Of a stretch of 64,000 bases of DNA, positions 33,627 through 45,565 are shown piece after piece (the first letter of the stretch is position 1; each line of letters opens with the position of its first letter). The stretch is taken from NCBI GenBank assembly GCA_024305745.1, contig JAHRBS010000009.1, positions 1,178,001 through 1,242,000 of the forward strand, in the 5' to 3' direction. The notes beneath the pieces are model-generated. The model was not told the origin of the DNA and searched no databases. It worked only from the letters and a program-made list of their open reading frames with translations. Source of the DNA: Polyporus tsugae (lineage: Eukaryota > Basidiomycota > Agaricomycetes > Polyporales > Polyporaceae). The translations under genes and the position numbers were made by a program.

Positions 33627-34381
33627 ACCGGAGTGTTTGTTGAGCCGATAAGAGGTGAATATGAGTTTGCGATGAGCAGAAGGAAAGGAGAAGGGGGTTC
33701 GGATGGGTACTGCACTGTGACAGTCGAGGACGCGAACAAAGTTCAGAGAGCGCCCGAGACCGTCACGGGCGAGCCACCGCACATGTCATTGTCACAGCAG
33801 CCAAGGCTCCGACTCCTTCTCTCCAGCAGCATCCAGGAAGCATCCATTCTCGCCGACGTCGGTCCAACGGTAAGGTAGGTTGATCGATGGCAGTCATCCG
33901 CGCTCGCTACTTGCGGTCTTCAGAACAGGACCAGGCCTCACGGGGTGGCTTCTCCCTTCCATACCACGCCAGCGGGACGACATCTGACATTCCGGTACGA
34001 GAGGCCTGCCCAAAACCAGGCGGAGGGTTGTCCAGCGATTTCGTCGTCTGAGAGTTGTGCTAATGGCCAGGGGTAACTTCCACGCCTCACCCCACCTGAC
34101 TGTCCACATTGCTCCCCCTCGGGCTTCCTGCGAGTCAAACATCATACCACCGGGATCACATCTGGAACTCAAACCTGTCGGCGGAGGGTCCCGTTCAACC
34201 TGGAAACCTCCGTTGGGGTATATAAACTCTTCATTAGCCGTAAATGCTCAGACTCATCCTCAGAGGCTCCCGAGATCAGGATCTCCCTACGAGTATGTAC
34301 CATGCATCTTCTTGCTGGTGGCCCGCTACCATCTTCGAACCTGATCCATTACAGACCAGACATACCAACATCGCTGAAGTC
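33627..34381. other. Intergenic region upstream of a small gene
   Basis: No convincing gene. A TATA box (TATATAAA, about 34219-34226) lies some 160 bp upstream of the ATG at 34382. Confidence 0.4.
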
Positions 34382-34750
34382 ATGGGGAAAGCTACTAAAG
34401 CCCTTCTGGCCTTCATCAACGGTATCCCCGACGACAAGTTGAAGGATATTGGCGAATCCCAACACACCATCTACCAGGATTCAGACTTTCGTCTCGATAT
34501 GCAGGGGGTCAGTACACCCTCAGAATTATCATCGCAGTCCGCTGTCGAATGGTGCGGATCTCACCGCTTGTTCTTACAGATGACCAGCGGGGAGCCGAAA
34601 AGGTACAACCTTCAAGTGCAAATCAACAAACAGACGACTATTTCGACGTTGAAGAAGCATCAGCCGGCGACCGTCGCGATCTACCTCGCCAACAAGACCG
34701 ATAGTCCGGCGATCATTCGCCAGGGTTTACTCAGCGGCATGAAAATATAA
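34382..34750 (+). CDS. Small unknown protein, 98 aa
   Basis: Two exons (34382-34507, 34580-34750) joined in phase 0 by a GTCAGT...ACAG intron. The product starts MGKATKALLAFINGIPDD and continues QINKQTTISTLKKHQPATVA and NKTDSPAIIRQGLLSGMKI. It is soluble and slightly basic, without a signal peptide. A well-placed TATA box upstream supports expression. No family recognised; it could also be the start of a longer gene if the TAA at 34748-34750 is spliced out. Confidence 0.4.
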   Translation: MGKATKALLAFINGIPDDKLKDIGESQHTIYQDSDFRLDMQGVSTPSELSSQSAVEWCGSHRLFLQMTSGEPKRYNLQVQINKQTTISTLKKHQPATVAIYLANKTDSPAIIRQGLLSGMKI

Positions 34751-37212
34751 TCGTCAGTCTAATTTTCCCTCCCGTTTCTCTGATTCGGTGCTAATCATTT
34801 GGCATCAGATTTCGAGGTGCAATCAACAGTGTCGAGAGGGGAGATCCATGTACTCCAAGGCTGGAGTCAGCGTGCGTGCACGGGCATGATGGAGGTGTAT
34901 ATGTGAGTCTGGTACATGTACGACTAAAGAGTATCCAAGAATACGTTCTCTCGTCATCCTCGTGGCTGTCGAACCCATCGTCGTAAGTAACCACAAGCCT
35001 GGTTGTTCCATCGGCGAAGCTAGGTCCCATGCATCGACAACAGCGTTGTCTCGTGCGGCTGTGCGGATGGGCGCGTTGATATCGAAAATTCCCTGTCTTC
35101 CTCCCACGTTGTAGGCTTTCGTCTCGAGGCCCATGAGAGCCGTCCGCGGGGTGCCGACTCGAGAGCATGCAATAGCGCTTTAGAATTGATACCGGCGATG
35201 TCCTCGACGAGGGCAAGAAGAGTATGCTGTATCCAATCGATCGCCGACACATGCGAACAACAGAATCACGCGCATTTTGGACCCGAACAGGCTGACCTGT
35301 TGCTCGCTTTCCAGGACGGTTGACTCCAACATGAACATGCCGACATATGCCGAACATGCCAGCCTCCATCCTATAAAGCCCGTCTCGCTCGCCCATTCTC
35401 TTCTCCCTCAGAACTCCCATGTTCACTTCCCTCTCCACACACTCCTAGGTGCACTGGCGGCCTGCATTGGTGTATGCTATGCGGGTCGCTGGCCGTACGC
35501 TCTCTCGTGAAGGGTTGAATGTCGAACTGGGATGTTTCTCCCCCGTCTGTCTCGACTCTCGGTTGGGACGGGGCCTTTTGGGCACCTCATCTATGACTTG
35601 TACGTCGCGCCGTTCTCGTCCATCCTGTCGCTTCAACTAACCCTCTCCTGTCAGGCTATGTCAGAGGTGCCCACTCACCAACTCTTCTCGGTATGTCCCC
35701 TCGCATTTTTTCTGATGGTTGTCGCTCATCGCCGTGGCGGACAGTTTTCATCCCTTTCTCTCTCCATCTTTCCTATGTTTGTGGCGTAGGAACACAACGC
35801 CACACGTCACGGCTGACCCACCACCACGTACGTCCTTCCAACTTCCGAGTCCGCCGCGCAAGACGAAACCTTACCGCCTCGACTCCAGCACGCGAAATGC
35901 ACAAGGTGTCAGCCGCCCATCGACGGTAAGCCCACCTGGTGGCGGTCGACGTTCGCGGCGCGTCGCACTCAGGCTCCCACCCTCGCCGCGAATCACTTTA
36001 CTGTGGCGGCGAAGAGGTGAACGAGCCAACGCCCTTCCGGTCCAGTCGCCTGTCGGGGACGGGCGACTCGGATTGTGCGGAGTCGGCGCGTCGCATTGCA
36101 AGGCTGAGCCTCAGACTGGTGAGTGTACTATGCAACGCTAGGTACTCTTCAGTCGGAAACTCACCGATATGAGTGCAGCGTACACCGGGATCTGCAAGAC
36201 TGGCCAAGGGAATGTGCGAGGTGAGTGTCGATCTTCAACAACACGTTCGTTGACGCTTGCGGTTGTTCGTTGGTGCTACTAGTTGCAGCGAAGAGCTTGT
36301 CAGGTAGGTCTTCCGGAGTAGAGTATCCTGGTCACTAGTAGACGGCGGGCCTATGATAGAGCGTGTCGATGACATGTAAACGCCGTAGTCGTCTGAGGAT
36401 AGTAACATACCGAAGTAGTAATCATCACGTCTCATGTTGGCAGGCTAGCTAGCCTGATCAAGGCCGTAGTGTGGTTCATCTCGTAGCCACCAAACTCCCG
36501 GTATCTTCCCCCCCCTTAGCCTTCTCGAATGCACACAAACCCAAACCCATGCGCGAGTCAACATCGAACTCGGTATAGCGTTCAAAGTTGGCCCATCCGA
36601 ACAAAGGTCGACCTCCTCGCGTGGACCTCCTCCTCGCCAACGAGATACACTGCCAAGGTGGCAAAACCTCGAGGCTCCGCACACAAATGAATCCAGAAGT
36701 TCGAAAGTCTCGAATGCTCCAGACCCTCGAGCACGTTGTCGACGTTCTGAAGGCATCAAGATGTCCATTCCATTCGCGTCTCGACAAGAGGAGCGGCCCA
36801 GATGGATGTACATGCTTGGGAGCCCGACGACATGACAGCGCCGCAGGCGGAGATGGAAGAAGATCGAACGAACGGACAGTTATGTGATTATGGTGGGCGT
36901 ACGCCGGTCCTACAAGTATGTATATACTCAGTAAGCGATGCTAGTCAGTCAGAGGATCGGGAGCGTCCATATAGAGTCCGTAAAGAAACCGTCCTAGGCC
37001 CTGTGCCCGGTCCATCCGAGACAGCGCACATTCAAAAACGTCCGTCGAAATCGTGAACGACGGATAATCATCATGTCCGTTTTCCTCCAAAACGCCGCTA
37101 CAAAGCAACGGAGCAAATGGGGGCGTACGCGCGCACTTCCACTAAGCGAGCGCGAACGCGAAGATCAAGCCAAAGAGCCCTGCCAGATGAGCTTAGGGCT
37201 CAGCGCTCAGGT
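34751..37212. other. 2.5-kb stretch without a supported gene
   Basis: Many short open frames occur on both strands but none could be joined into a protein with recognisable blocks. A minus-strand frame around 36445-36813 (Arg/Ser-rich, with a few Trp) and a plus-strand frame near 35532-35789 were looked at and are not convincing. No tRNA-like T-arm was seen. Confidence 0.4.
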
Positions 37213-37971
37213 TCAGTAGATGAGCTGGAGCTTGACGGGGTAGCACGAGTCGAAGTCGTACGACCCGCCCGTCGCGGCCTTGTACACGACGTTATTTTGC
37301 GAGCCCTGCATGCAGAGCGAGAACGAGTCCGTGTCGCTGTTCACCGCGAGGAACGGGTGGCCCGTGCCGTGCCCGGCGGGGTCGGTGTCGGCCTGTCGCG
37401 GGGAAGGGGGAAGGACGTGAGGTCAGCGGATCAACGTTCCTCGGCAAGCGGGCGGAGGAAGGGAGACTTGGACGTACCACGGCGCACCAGATCTGCGCGC
37501 TCTGGCTGGGGTCGACCGAGTTGCTCGCGACGAAGATGACTTCTGAGCCCGCGGTGACGCCGTTAACGGCAGTCGGGGTGGTGCCAGGACCGCTTGGGAT
37601 GAGACGGCCGTCGACGAGGGCGATGGAAGGGTACTGGTTGAAGGGGAAGGTCGCGAACGTCTAGTATATGCGCCACATGTGAGACAATATTCGCGCGAGA
37701 CAGTGGTTGACAATGAGAGTATGCGACTCACTGAGAACACCTTGAACGACGCGCCGTCGACCGCACCAGCCTGCCCGAGCACTAAAGGCGCCCCACTCGT
37801 GTCCGTGTTTGTCCCGGTCGCGTTATAGGCCGCGACGGTGAAGTTGGCCACGCTGTCGAACGCGCCACCACCGAGGTTGTCGCACCAGGGGCCTGGGGTA
37901 GCCCGCTTGGCAGCAGGGAGGGCAGACGCCACAGCGGCGAAAGCAGCAGTGAGGAGGCTGAAGGCAAGCAT
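37213..37971 (-). CDS. Secreted protein of unknown function, 200 aa
   Basis: Three exons (37971-37732, 37660-37478, 37392-37213), all phase 0, total 603 nt. The N-terminus MLAFSLLTAAFAAVASALPA is a signal peptide followed by an Ala-Lys-Arg site. The mature part has WCDNLGGGAFDSVANFTVAA, YNATGTN with a glycosylation sequon, FVASNSVDPSQSAQIWCAV and a C-terminal block LCMQGSQNNVVYKAATGGSY followed by FDSCYPVKLQLIY. Four Cys residues could form two disulfides. The layout resembles small beta-rich secreted proteins frequent in Agaricomycetes. A TATA-like CATATAAAA lies about 115 bp upstream. Function unknown. Confidence 0.75.
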
Positions 37972-39061
37972 GGCGGTGGCGTGAAAGGGGTTGAGGGGGA
38001 AGGAAGGTGGTGGTGGACGGGGGAAGAGGAAGAGGAAGAGGCGAGATCCGAAGGGGGATGGCGGACCAACGCTTGGACCGGACTCAGGTTTTATATGAGA
38101 CGGCGACAGGCTTGAGGAAGGCGTTTGAATGCCGCGCGAACACTGCCGACTGGCTGGGCGGTGGGCGTTTGGTCGCTGACATGGAGGACGCAGTGCAGGT
38201 TTCGGACATGGGCAATCAACACGTCCATGACGCATCTGTCTCCAGCGTACGCATGTCCGGGCCAAGCCGGAAGCTGTACGTTAAACTTCACGGCGCATCC
38301 TACGGAGAAACCTGGAGGAGTAGGTAAATCGCAATGCCAGTGGAACGTCCTTACGAGGCTAGATGCAGAACGTGCCCCAGAGCAAGGTCGGGGAAGAAAC
38401 CTCAGCCATGGAAGCAGAACAGGGCAGAGCGCCACCGGCATCAATATACTTACTTACTTACTTATAAGTAAGTTATATCTCTCTGTCAGCGGCAACTTCC
38501 GACATATGTCTACCCACACTCAGGCTCGTATCAAGTACATTCACGGCATTGAACAAGGGCTAAGATTCTGAAAGATAATAATGAAGAGGACCAGGTGCCG
38601 CAAGAGAGGACGAGCGAAAGAGAATCCGGTGTATGTGTCACGAATCTCGAATCCCTCTTCCCCGAAGCGACGACATGGAGCTCATTGCCGTCGTGTTTCG
38701 AACCTTAAGCAGCGTGCCACATAGCCATTTTCATGGTATGTCAGCGAGCTGCCCAGAATAATATCGGCTGCTCGTATCGAAGAAATCTCACCACCAATTC
38801 CTATTCCCAAGATCCCTCATCGCCAACTAGCTACGTGGTGGGCAGTCCCGGGCAGTATCGCGCACGGCGATTTCGAGCCGCACTTACTAAGTACCATCTT
38901 GTGCCATGAACAAGGTCCAAGGGCCTCTAATGTAATATGTCTAGAGTAGTCTGTAGACACAAGTAAGCATTTATAGAAGACTGGGGCATGGTACAGTGCT
39001 CAGAAGGGTCGTACTGATACAGGTTTCATATCCAAACCGTCCCGCGAACAACCACGCCCGC
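37972..39061. other. Intergenic, with a TTAC microsatellite
   Basis: No gene supported. A short tetranucleotide run (ACTT/TTAC repeats, palindromic at its end) lies at about 38446-38474. Confidence 0.4.
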
Positions 39062-40882
39062 CTACTGACCCGCGACGAGCGTCGCATTGTCCGTCAGGAT
39101 CTTGTTGAGCCCATCGCGGTGCAAGCAGTTCGCAAACGCGAAGCTCTTCGCGATCTCGTCGATCTCCGCCTCGCTCTTCCCCCGGAAGTGCTCCGCCCAC
39201 TCCTTCACCAGGAACTCCGACACGAGGATGTTCCGCCCCAGGCGCCCGATGCGGTCCGTCAGTTTCCACACCGGGGACGGGTACAGCGACTGGTGCTCGG
39301 GGCGGATTTCCTTCTTGATGAGCTCGGTGAGCGGCTCGTAGACGTGGCGGACCTGCGAGTCGTCCGCGCCCCACGCGTCGATCGCCAGCCGGTGCTTCTT
39401 GGCGAGGAAGTCCTTGAAAAGCGTCATGTACGACGTCTCGCGCGACACGTACACCATGCCCTGGAAGCCGATGTCCTTGTACAGCCAGATGGACCAGCTG
39501 AGACGGTCCTGAAATACGACGCGTCAGCATTATCCCTTGTATATAGGAGGCAAACAGCAGCCTGCCCGAGGACAGCCGAATCACCGCCCAGGCCAGTGTC
39601 CTCGGGCAGACACCCCGCCGTCGCCGACCCGCACGACAGAATGCAAGAAACCCACCTTGTTGTAGATGTCAAGTTGGTCCTTGAGCACCTGGTACCGCTC
39701 CTCGTTGATCGCGTCCGTCGCCACGCCCTCATACTCCTTCCTCGCATACACCGGCCCCCACTCCCCGTTCCACACGCACAACCCGCGCTCGTCCATCCAC
39801 GCGCGCTTCTTCTCATAGCTCCTCTTCAAGCGGTGCCGCTGCGTCTCGCTGCCCACGTACCGCTCCGGCGCTGCGGGGAACCCGAACACCGAGTAGTCGT
39901 GGATCGAGTACGCGACGTTCTCCCACCCTTTGTGCGCGTCCCCAAAGTGCGAGAAGTCGGACGCGAACGTGTTCCCATCGAGGAACAGCGCGTGGTGCGG
40001 GTCCACGGCACGGATCGCCGCGTACACGCGGTCGTAGAACGCGACGACGCGCGTGTGGTACGGGTCTGTGGGCTCGTTAAGCGGGTTGTAGCCCGCGATC
40101 CACGTGTTCCCGACGTAGTGCTTCGCGAGCTCCTCCCACAGCCAGACGACCCGGTCCTGGAAGTCCTTGTGGTCCCAGAACTTGGCGATGTGCGTGCCCG
40201 CGTCCGAGTGCCAGTCGGTGTTTTGGCCGCCGGGTGCGGTGTGGAGGTCGAGGATGGTGTAGATGCCGTGCTTCGAGCACAGGTCGATAACGCGATCGAG
40301 GTGCTTGAAACCCTCGGGCTTCAGGACGCGTGGGTTCATGTCGTCTAAATCGCGCAACGCTAATCAGGGGGGCGTCGGGCGCATTATGGGCACTGAGAGC
40401 TTACCCTCGAAGTGCCTGTAGTTGAATGGCAGACGAATGCAGTTGAGGCCTGAGCTCTTGAAGAACGCGGCATCCTCGTCCTGGAAGAAGTACTCAAGGA
40501 ACTATCCAAGCAACGGTTGAGTCATTTAGTCTCGAAACTCAACCTTGTGTTTCACAAACTGCTACACTAACCTTGTCGAAGAACAGTTCTGACTTTTCCT
40601 TCCCCACGACGTTCGCGAGCTCAGCGCGGATCTGGAATTCGCAACCAGGGTATCCTGCAGCGGATCTCAAATGTCAGCATCGAGATGTTGCACGAGAGCA
40701 CGATCGCCTACCGCTGATGAAGTTCTCCATGCTGCCGATCGTTCGATAGTCAGTACAACGAAACGACGTGGAAGAAATCGTGAGACCCACTTCATCCAGC
40801 CACCCAGACCGGCACCGCGCAGGATGACCTCCTCCCCGTTCTGGTTGACGATCTTGGTGCCCGACACTTTCAAGTACGCCAT
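39062..40882 (-). CDS. GH5 glucanase-like enzyme, copy A
   Basis: Six exons (40882-40791, 40731-40712, 40654-40572, 40501-40405, 40344-39656, 39508-39062) encode 475 residues. The enzyme is a GH5 TIM-barrel hydrolase of the type that acts on beta-1,3/1,6-glucans or glucosides; the subfamily is not certain. Both catalytic glutamates are in place: acid/base in [11 protein letters not shown] and nucleophile in [12 protein letters not shown]. Other blocks are [48 protein letters not shown] and [18 protein letters not shown]. There is no signal peptide, so it may be cytosolic or exported unconventionally. A TATA box (TATATAAA on the minus strand, 40944-40937) lies 55-62 bp upstream. It stands head-to-head with copy B and keeps one intron (40345-40404) that copy B lacks. 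Confidence 0.92.
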
Positions 40883-41295
40883 GTTCAATGGATGTGGGCG
40901 GATTGCGTAAAAGACACAGACCCCGTACAACCAGGGTTTATATATGCGTCCTGCGCTCTTTCGAACGCGGACCACAGTGGTAGCAGGTGCGACCGAGTAT
41001 TCGCCGAGAACGCAGCTCGTCCTAGCTGGCCGTCGACTAAACAGCCCACAGCTACGTCAAGAAGCCCCGAGGAAGTATACCACATTACCCGATAAGGTAT
41101 CCCGATCATGTTATCATCGGTCATGGGTCCTCACCCGCTCGCAGTAGGCAAAGTGCGGTCCGGGGCCGCAGGACTCTTTCGCGCGAGTGCGGCCGCCCTA
41201 CTGTTCGCATATATGATTAGCAACGGCTTGGAGGGAGGCCGAGTGTCCTCACCACTCACTCTACGTCGTCGGGAAACGAGGGGGATCTTCGCACC
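40883..41295. promoter_or_regulatory. Shared 413-bp promoter region between two GH5 genes
   Basis: The two GH5 start codons face away from each other across this spacer. It contains the minus-strand TATA box for copy A at 40937-40944 and a CATATATGATT stretch near 41207 about 85 bp before copy B's start. No other gene fits. Confidence 0.55.
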
Positions 41296-43013
41296 ATGGC
41301 GAGCTTTCTCCAAGTCAACAAGACGCGGATCGTCGACGACAAGGGCAGGGAAGTGATATTGCGAGGTGCGGGATTGGGAGGTTGGATGACGTGAGTGCCG
41401 ATTGTCTTTGGTGGCGGAATCGCGCTGAGGCTTTGCGGTCAGCATGGAGAACTTCATATCAGGTACAAATCTCCTAACCTGCTCAGCCATGCCCGGAAGA
41501 CACTGAAATACGGGAAAGGATACCCTGGATGCGAGTTCCAGATCCGCGAAGCCTTGGCTGAGGTCATTGGTCAAGAGAATTCCGAGTACTTCTTCGACAA
41601 GGTAAACAGACGCATTACTTAGTAGCCCATCACATGTGCTCAAACACCATCACTTTCAGTTCCTCGAACACTTCTTCGCCGAACCCGATGCAGCGTTCTT
41701 CAAATCCCTCGGGCTGAACTGCATTCGCATCGCAATCAACTACCGCCACTTTGAGGACGACCTGAATCCCCGCGTCCTCAAGCAGTCCGGCTTCAAGCAC
41801 CTCGACCGAGTCGTAGAAGCGTGCGCTAAATACGGAATCTACACCATCCTCGACATGCACACCGCCCCTGGGGGCCAGAACGGCGGCTGGCACTCCGACG
41901 CCGGCACGCACATCGCGAACTTCTGGATCCACAAGGACTTCCAAGACAGACTCGTCTGGCTGTGGGCCGAGATCGCGAAGCACTATAAGGACGAAAAGGC
42001 ACGTTGCACCTGTATAGCCAAAGCAGAGAGGACGTTCACGGGCTATGCACCAACAGTGGATTGCAGGCTACAACCCCATGAACGAGCCCGCCGACCCGCA
42101 CCACAGCGGGCTCGTCAACTTCTACGACCGCATCCACGCAGCGATCCGCGCCGTCGACCCGCACCACATCCTCTTCCTCGACGGGAACACGTACGCCACC
42201 GACTTCTCCGGCTTCCCCGACGACGCAGGCGCGCGCTGGCCCAACACCGCGTGCGCCATCCATGACTACTCCGTCTACGGCTTCCCCGACGCCCCGGAGC
42301 TGTACGCCCGCACGGAAGAGCAGCACACGCGCATGAGAAAGAGCTACGCGAAGAAGCGCGCATGGATAGACGAGCGCGGGCTCTGCGTCTGGAACGGCGA
42401 GTGGGGGCCCGTGTATGCGCGCCAGGAGTACGAGGGCGATGCGACGGACGAGATCAACGAGCGGCGCTACGATGTTTTGAACGACCAGCTCCAGCTCTAT
42501 GCAAAGGTAATTCTTCCCCTTCACGCCACAAACCAGAGACGAAGCTGACTGCGTGCGGCGTAGGACCGACTCAGCTGGTCCATCTGGCTGTACAAAGACA
42601 TCGGCTTCCAGGGCATGGTGTACGTCTCGCCCGAGACGGCATACAGGCAGCACTTCCGCACCTTCCTGGAGCGGAAGTACCGCCTGGCCGCCGACTCGTG
42701 GGGTGCCGACGACAAATACGTGCGTGACGCGTACACGCCGATCGTGCAGCTCATAGAAGAGAACGTGCCGAACGAAGAGCATCGGAAGCTCTACCCGTAC
42801 CCTGTGTGGACGGTGGGAGGCCGCGTCGCGCGGGTGGCCCGGTGTGTGCTCATCAGCGAGTTCTTGGTGGGGGAGTGGGCGGACCAGTTCAAGGGCATGT
42901 CCGTCGAACAGCTGGAAGGTCTGGCGGAGAGCTTCAAGTTCGAGAACTGCGTAGAGAGAGAAGGGCTGAACAAGGTGTTGCGAGAGCATGCCGCGCAAGC
43001 GGGATCAGGCTAG
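41296..43013 (+). CDS. GH5 glucanase-like enzyme, copy B
   Basis: Six exons (41296-41390, 41443-41462, 41519-41601, 41660-41998, 42057-42506, 42564-43013) give 478 residues. It keeps both catalytic glutamates: GYNPMNEPADPHHSG and [14 protein letters not shown]. Other blocks are [49 protein letters not shown] and YVSPETAYRQHFRTFLERKY. No signal peptide. The intron 41999-42056 has a GC donor (AAG|GCACGT); the broken copy at 50.9 kb has GT at the same place, so the donor here mutated. Compared with copy A, the intron after YRHFE is missing. Bases 42318-42907 are nearly identical to the broken copy C. The gene is followed by a broken RRP42 on the other strand. Confidence 0.92.
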
Positions 43014-43067
43014 AAGCTCAGTATAATGTATATATGCTATACTTTTGAGACCGTCAATGGTCAGAAG

Positions 43068-44216
43068 GGCCTATCGGACCTGTCTCGAGCCCTCGCCCTT
43101 CGTCAAATATTTTCTTCGCGAAGTTTGGATTCTAGGGCCGAGAACAGCTCCCGTACGGACTTGTCGCCATCCTGAATAGCGGTCAACACGCATTCAATGT
43201 AGTATGAGCAGACGAACCGTGATACAAGTTTTGACGAATGCGATATCCAACGCTACGGGACCTGACAGACGCATAGATTGCAAAGTCGGACGAGCGAAGA
43301 GGAGAACCGGTGAAAGAGTAGGGGTATCGACGCTTCCTCCGCGAGTGTCGCGTCGAGGAGGTGGATTGGAGGCAACTACATGCACCATCAGCGCATTTAT
43401 GAGCATGCCGCGAGGTGGGAGGTACGCACAAGATTCCAAGTGACACATACAGGCCACCTTTCCCGGCCTGGTGATACTTCGCCCTCGTCCCAGTAGCTCG
43501 AAGTTCCCTGCAGTCCTCCCCATGTCTCGCGTATCGAACCCGCTCGTTCCCTGGTCGACGCCCACAGAGTCCTAGGTGTCTTTTGTAGCGGTCTTGGAGA
43601 CTGCAGAGGCTTGGTATTCCACGGCTCGCGTCCGGGGCACCTTCGTATCCCACAGCGCAGCCCGGGCTGCCATGAAGAGCGCGTCCACAATGTTCCCCGA
43701 AATGACAGCGTCCAGATTGAGTAGCCATCCTCTCCGGCGAGGGATGCTCGTCAGATTCGACATGTGCCAGGAGCGGTGTGCGACCGTCTCAGGTTGCTGC
43801 AAAATAACGGTGAGGTCGTGCTGGAGTTTGTCCAACGCATTGATGAGAGGTGAGGGCAGCCGGAGGGCGAGGTACCTTTCGACCACTGAGTGCTCGGAAC
43901 GCATGGTGGACAGAAGGAGCGCACCAAGTCACGGAACAAGCCGCTCTGCCATCCACTCCGTCTCCAGACTCGACGTCCTCGACTTCGACCTTAACGGCGG
44001 CTAAAACCTCTGTTCCTCCCTCGCGCGTCATCTTGCCGACGTTGAGCTTCGCACTCCCATTCGCCAAAGGCGCCACGCCGGTCTCGAGCGGGACGGTCCG
44101 CAAGTCGAGCACTGAGCAGGCACCGGACATCGACTATTCGCGCGGAGCGGCGGCGTTGTCTGGAGAGATGCCTGGATGTATGCGCGCTCTGACTTAGAGA
44201 CTAGAGTTGCTGCCAT
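43068..44216 (-). pseudogene. Broken copy of RRP42 (exosome subunit)
   Basis: The minus strand resembles the intact RRP42 at 52167-53346 over its whole length. It starts well (MAATLVSKSERAYIQASLQ), but the segment for RADGRSLLDFRT is replaced by unrelated bases that shift the frame. The following part is readable again (ETGVAPLANGSAKLNVGKM). The splice acceptor before the second exon has changed from TAG to TAC. A TAG stop interrupts the linker (KDT, stop, DSVGVDQGTSG at about 43573-43575), several bases are lost at the DYWDEGE region, and the last exon stops early. At least four independent lesions show that it is dead. It lies tail-to-tail with the intact GH5 copy B, mirroring the block at 50.9-53.3 kb. 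Confidence 0.88.
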
Positions 44217-44230
44217 ATTGCTGGATAGTG

Positions 44231-44232
44231 CG

Positions 44233-44263
<31 letters not shown>
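44231..44263 (+). repeat. (CGA)n / (TGA)n microsatellite
   Basis: Six to seven CGA units run into GATGATGATGA just upstream of the RRP42 pseudogene start. Confidence 0.9.
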
Positions 44264-44822
44264 GTCGGGGAACGGAGAACGGATTGCATAGAACCGACTA
44301 CGCCATGATCGGGACGACGACATCTACTCCCGGGCGCTACCATTTCCACATTCAGACACCGACTGTCGCTCATCGTGACCCCAGACTCAGCGGCCTGTCC
44401 TAGAATGTCATATGTATAATGTAAGTTGTAACTCACTTTTCTTGTCGACCCTCTCACGGTGTCTCTCATATGTACGTACACGTACACTTGAAATTGTGGG
44501 CATGTCGATTCATAACGTTGCTTCCAGTGTGCCAGTGGACGCCGCCGGATCGCACAATGAGCCTCGACGTGCCAACACTGGCCTCCATGCAATCTTTGCT
44601 TTAAGATCAGTAGACAATGTGCATTATGGCGCATCCTATCCCGAACAGATTCAGTTTGATATACTCGAATTTTACAGCATAGTGTCAAGATAAATTGGGG
44701 CACGATCTGTGCATGTACACCGTATTTCTCACGGTTGAACATGAACAGCGTCGAAAACAAAGCACCGGAACGTTGCCACAAATATGGCCGATGGATAACT
44801 GGAGCGTTATAGCGTTCTCAGT

Positions 44823-45565
44823 TTACTCCAACTTCTTGAAGATGAAAACCTCGTTCGGAGGGTGGGATGCGGGATTGGTTGCGAGCTGCCTAACGGCCAA
44901 CTGCCAGTCCCGAAACAAATCGGTCAGCAATTGATCGACTTTCAATAAGGACGATAACTGTGAGCGTACGTGCACAGGTTTCTCATCCGAGTCGGGTCCG
45001 TGCATAGAGGGCTTGTCCACAGCCCACCCGTCCCCATTGGCATTGGTGACACTAGGGAACCCGGAAATGCATGATTTGAGCACAACCCGGTGCCGTGCGG
45101 AAAGGGGAATTCGGGACTATACGTACGTAAAGGTACCCTTAGTGGTGTTGTTATCGGGTCCGTTTTGTCCGATCCGTGTGAGCAACCATGATTCCCTGCC
45201 GAAGGGCTGGCGAAGACCCAGAGATGTCCCTCAGCGGAGCTGCCAGCCCGCCAAGCACTCGTATTGCTCCCACCGCGGACGGGGACAGGGTAGGCAGTGA
45301 GCTGGTACTGCTCACCCTGGGATGATCTCCCTCCCCCCCTCTCTACGCCCCACTGCCAATGAAAGAGGATGGTTGAGTCATTATATTCTATGTCGTTGAA
45401 GAGTGCAAAAAGGCTGCTTACAACCGACAGGATATCTAAGCTCCCAGTGGGGAACGTGTATATCTCAAGTTTCTCGTCCACCCCGAGACCGCTCGAGGGG
45501 TTATAACCAACGGGAAGATTGCCATCTTTGGTGTAGATAAGATACCGGCCTGTTTCTAGGGACAT
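44823..45565 (-). CDS. Possible beta-trefoil protease inhibitor (cospin/I66-like)
   Basis: The first exon starts MSLETGRYLIYTKDGNLPVG and continues YNPSSGLGVDEKLEIYTFPT. The start pattern (MSL-x-x-G-x-Y-x-I) and the small size match fungal beta-trefoil inhibitors of the cospin/I66 or mycocypin kind, which block serine or cysteine proteases of grazers. After an intron (GTAAGC donor) come EQYQLTAYPVPVRGGSNTSAW and EGHLWVFASPSAG. Later exons have GFPSVTNANGDGWAVDKPSM and the last has LATNPASHPPNEVFIFKKLE, the usual strand ending. The last intron (45001-... region, CAC|GTACGC to GGCAG) is phase 0, but the exon carrying ISGFPSV could not be joined in phase to the one before it, so the middle is uncertain. 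Confidence 0.42.

Noticed and set aside
34791..35438. A 215-codon minus-strand frame
   Set aside because: Low-complexity mixed composition, no conserved blocks, no supporting promoter or splice signals.
38996..40348. A 450-codon open frame on the plus strand
   Set aside because: It lies exactly antisense to GH5 copy A, is rich in Arg/Val/Leu/His from GC-rich codons, and has no family blocks.
42036..42998. A 320-codon minus-strand frame and its near twin at 51138-52082
   Set aside because: Both are antisense shadows of the GH5 copies; they resemble each other only because the genes do.
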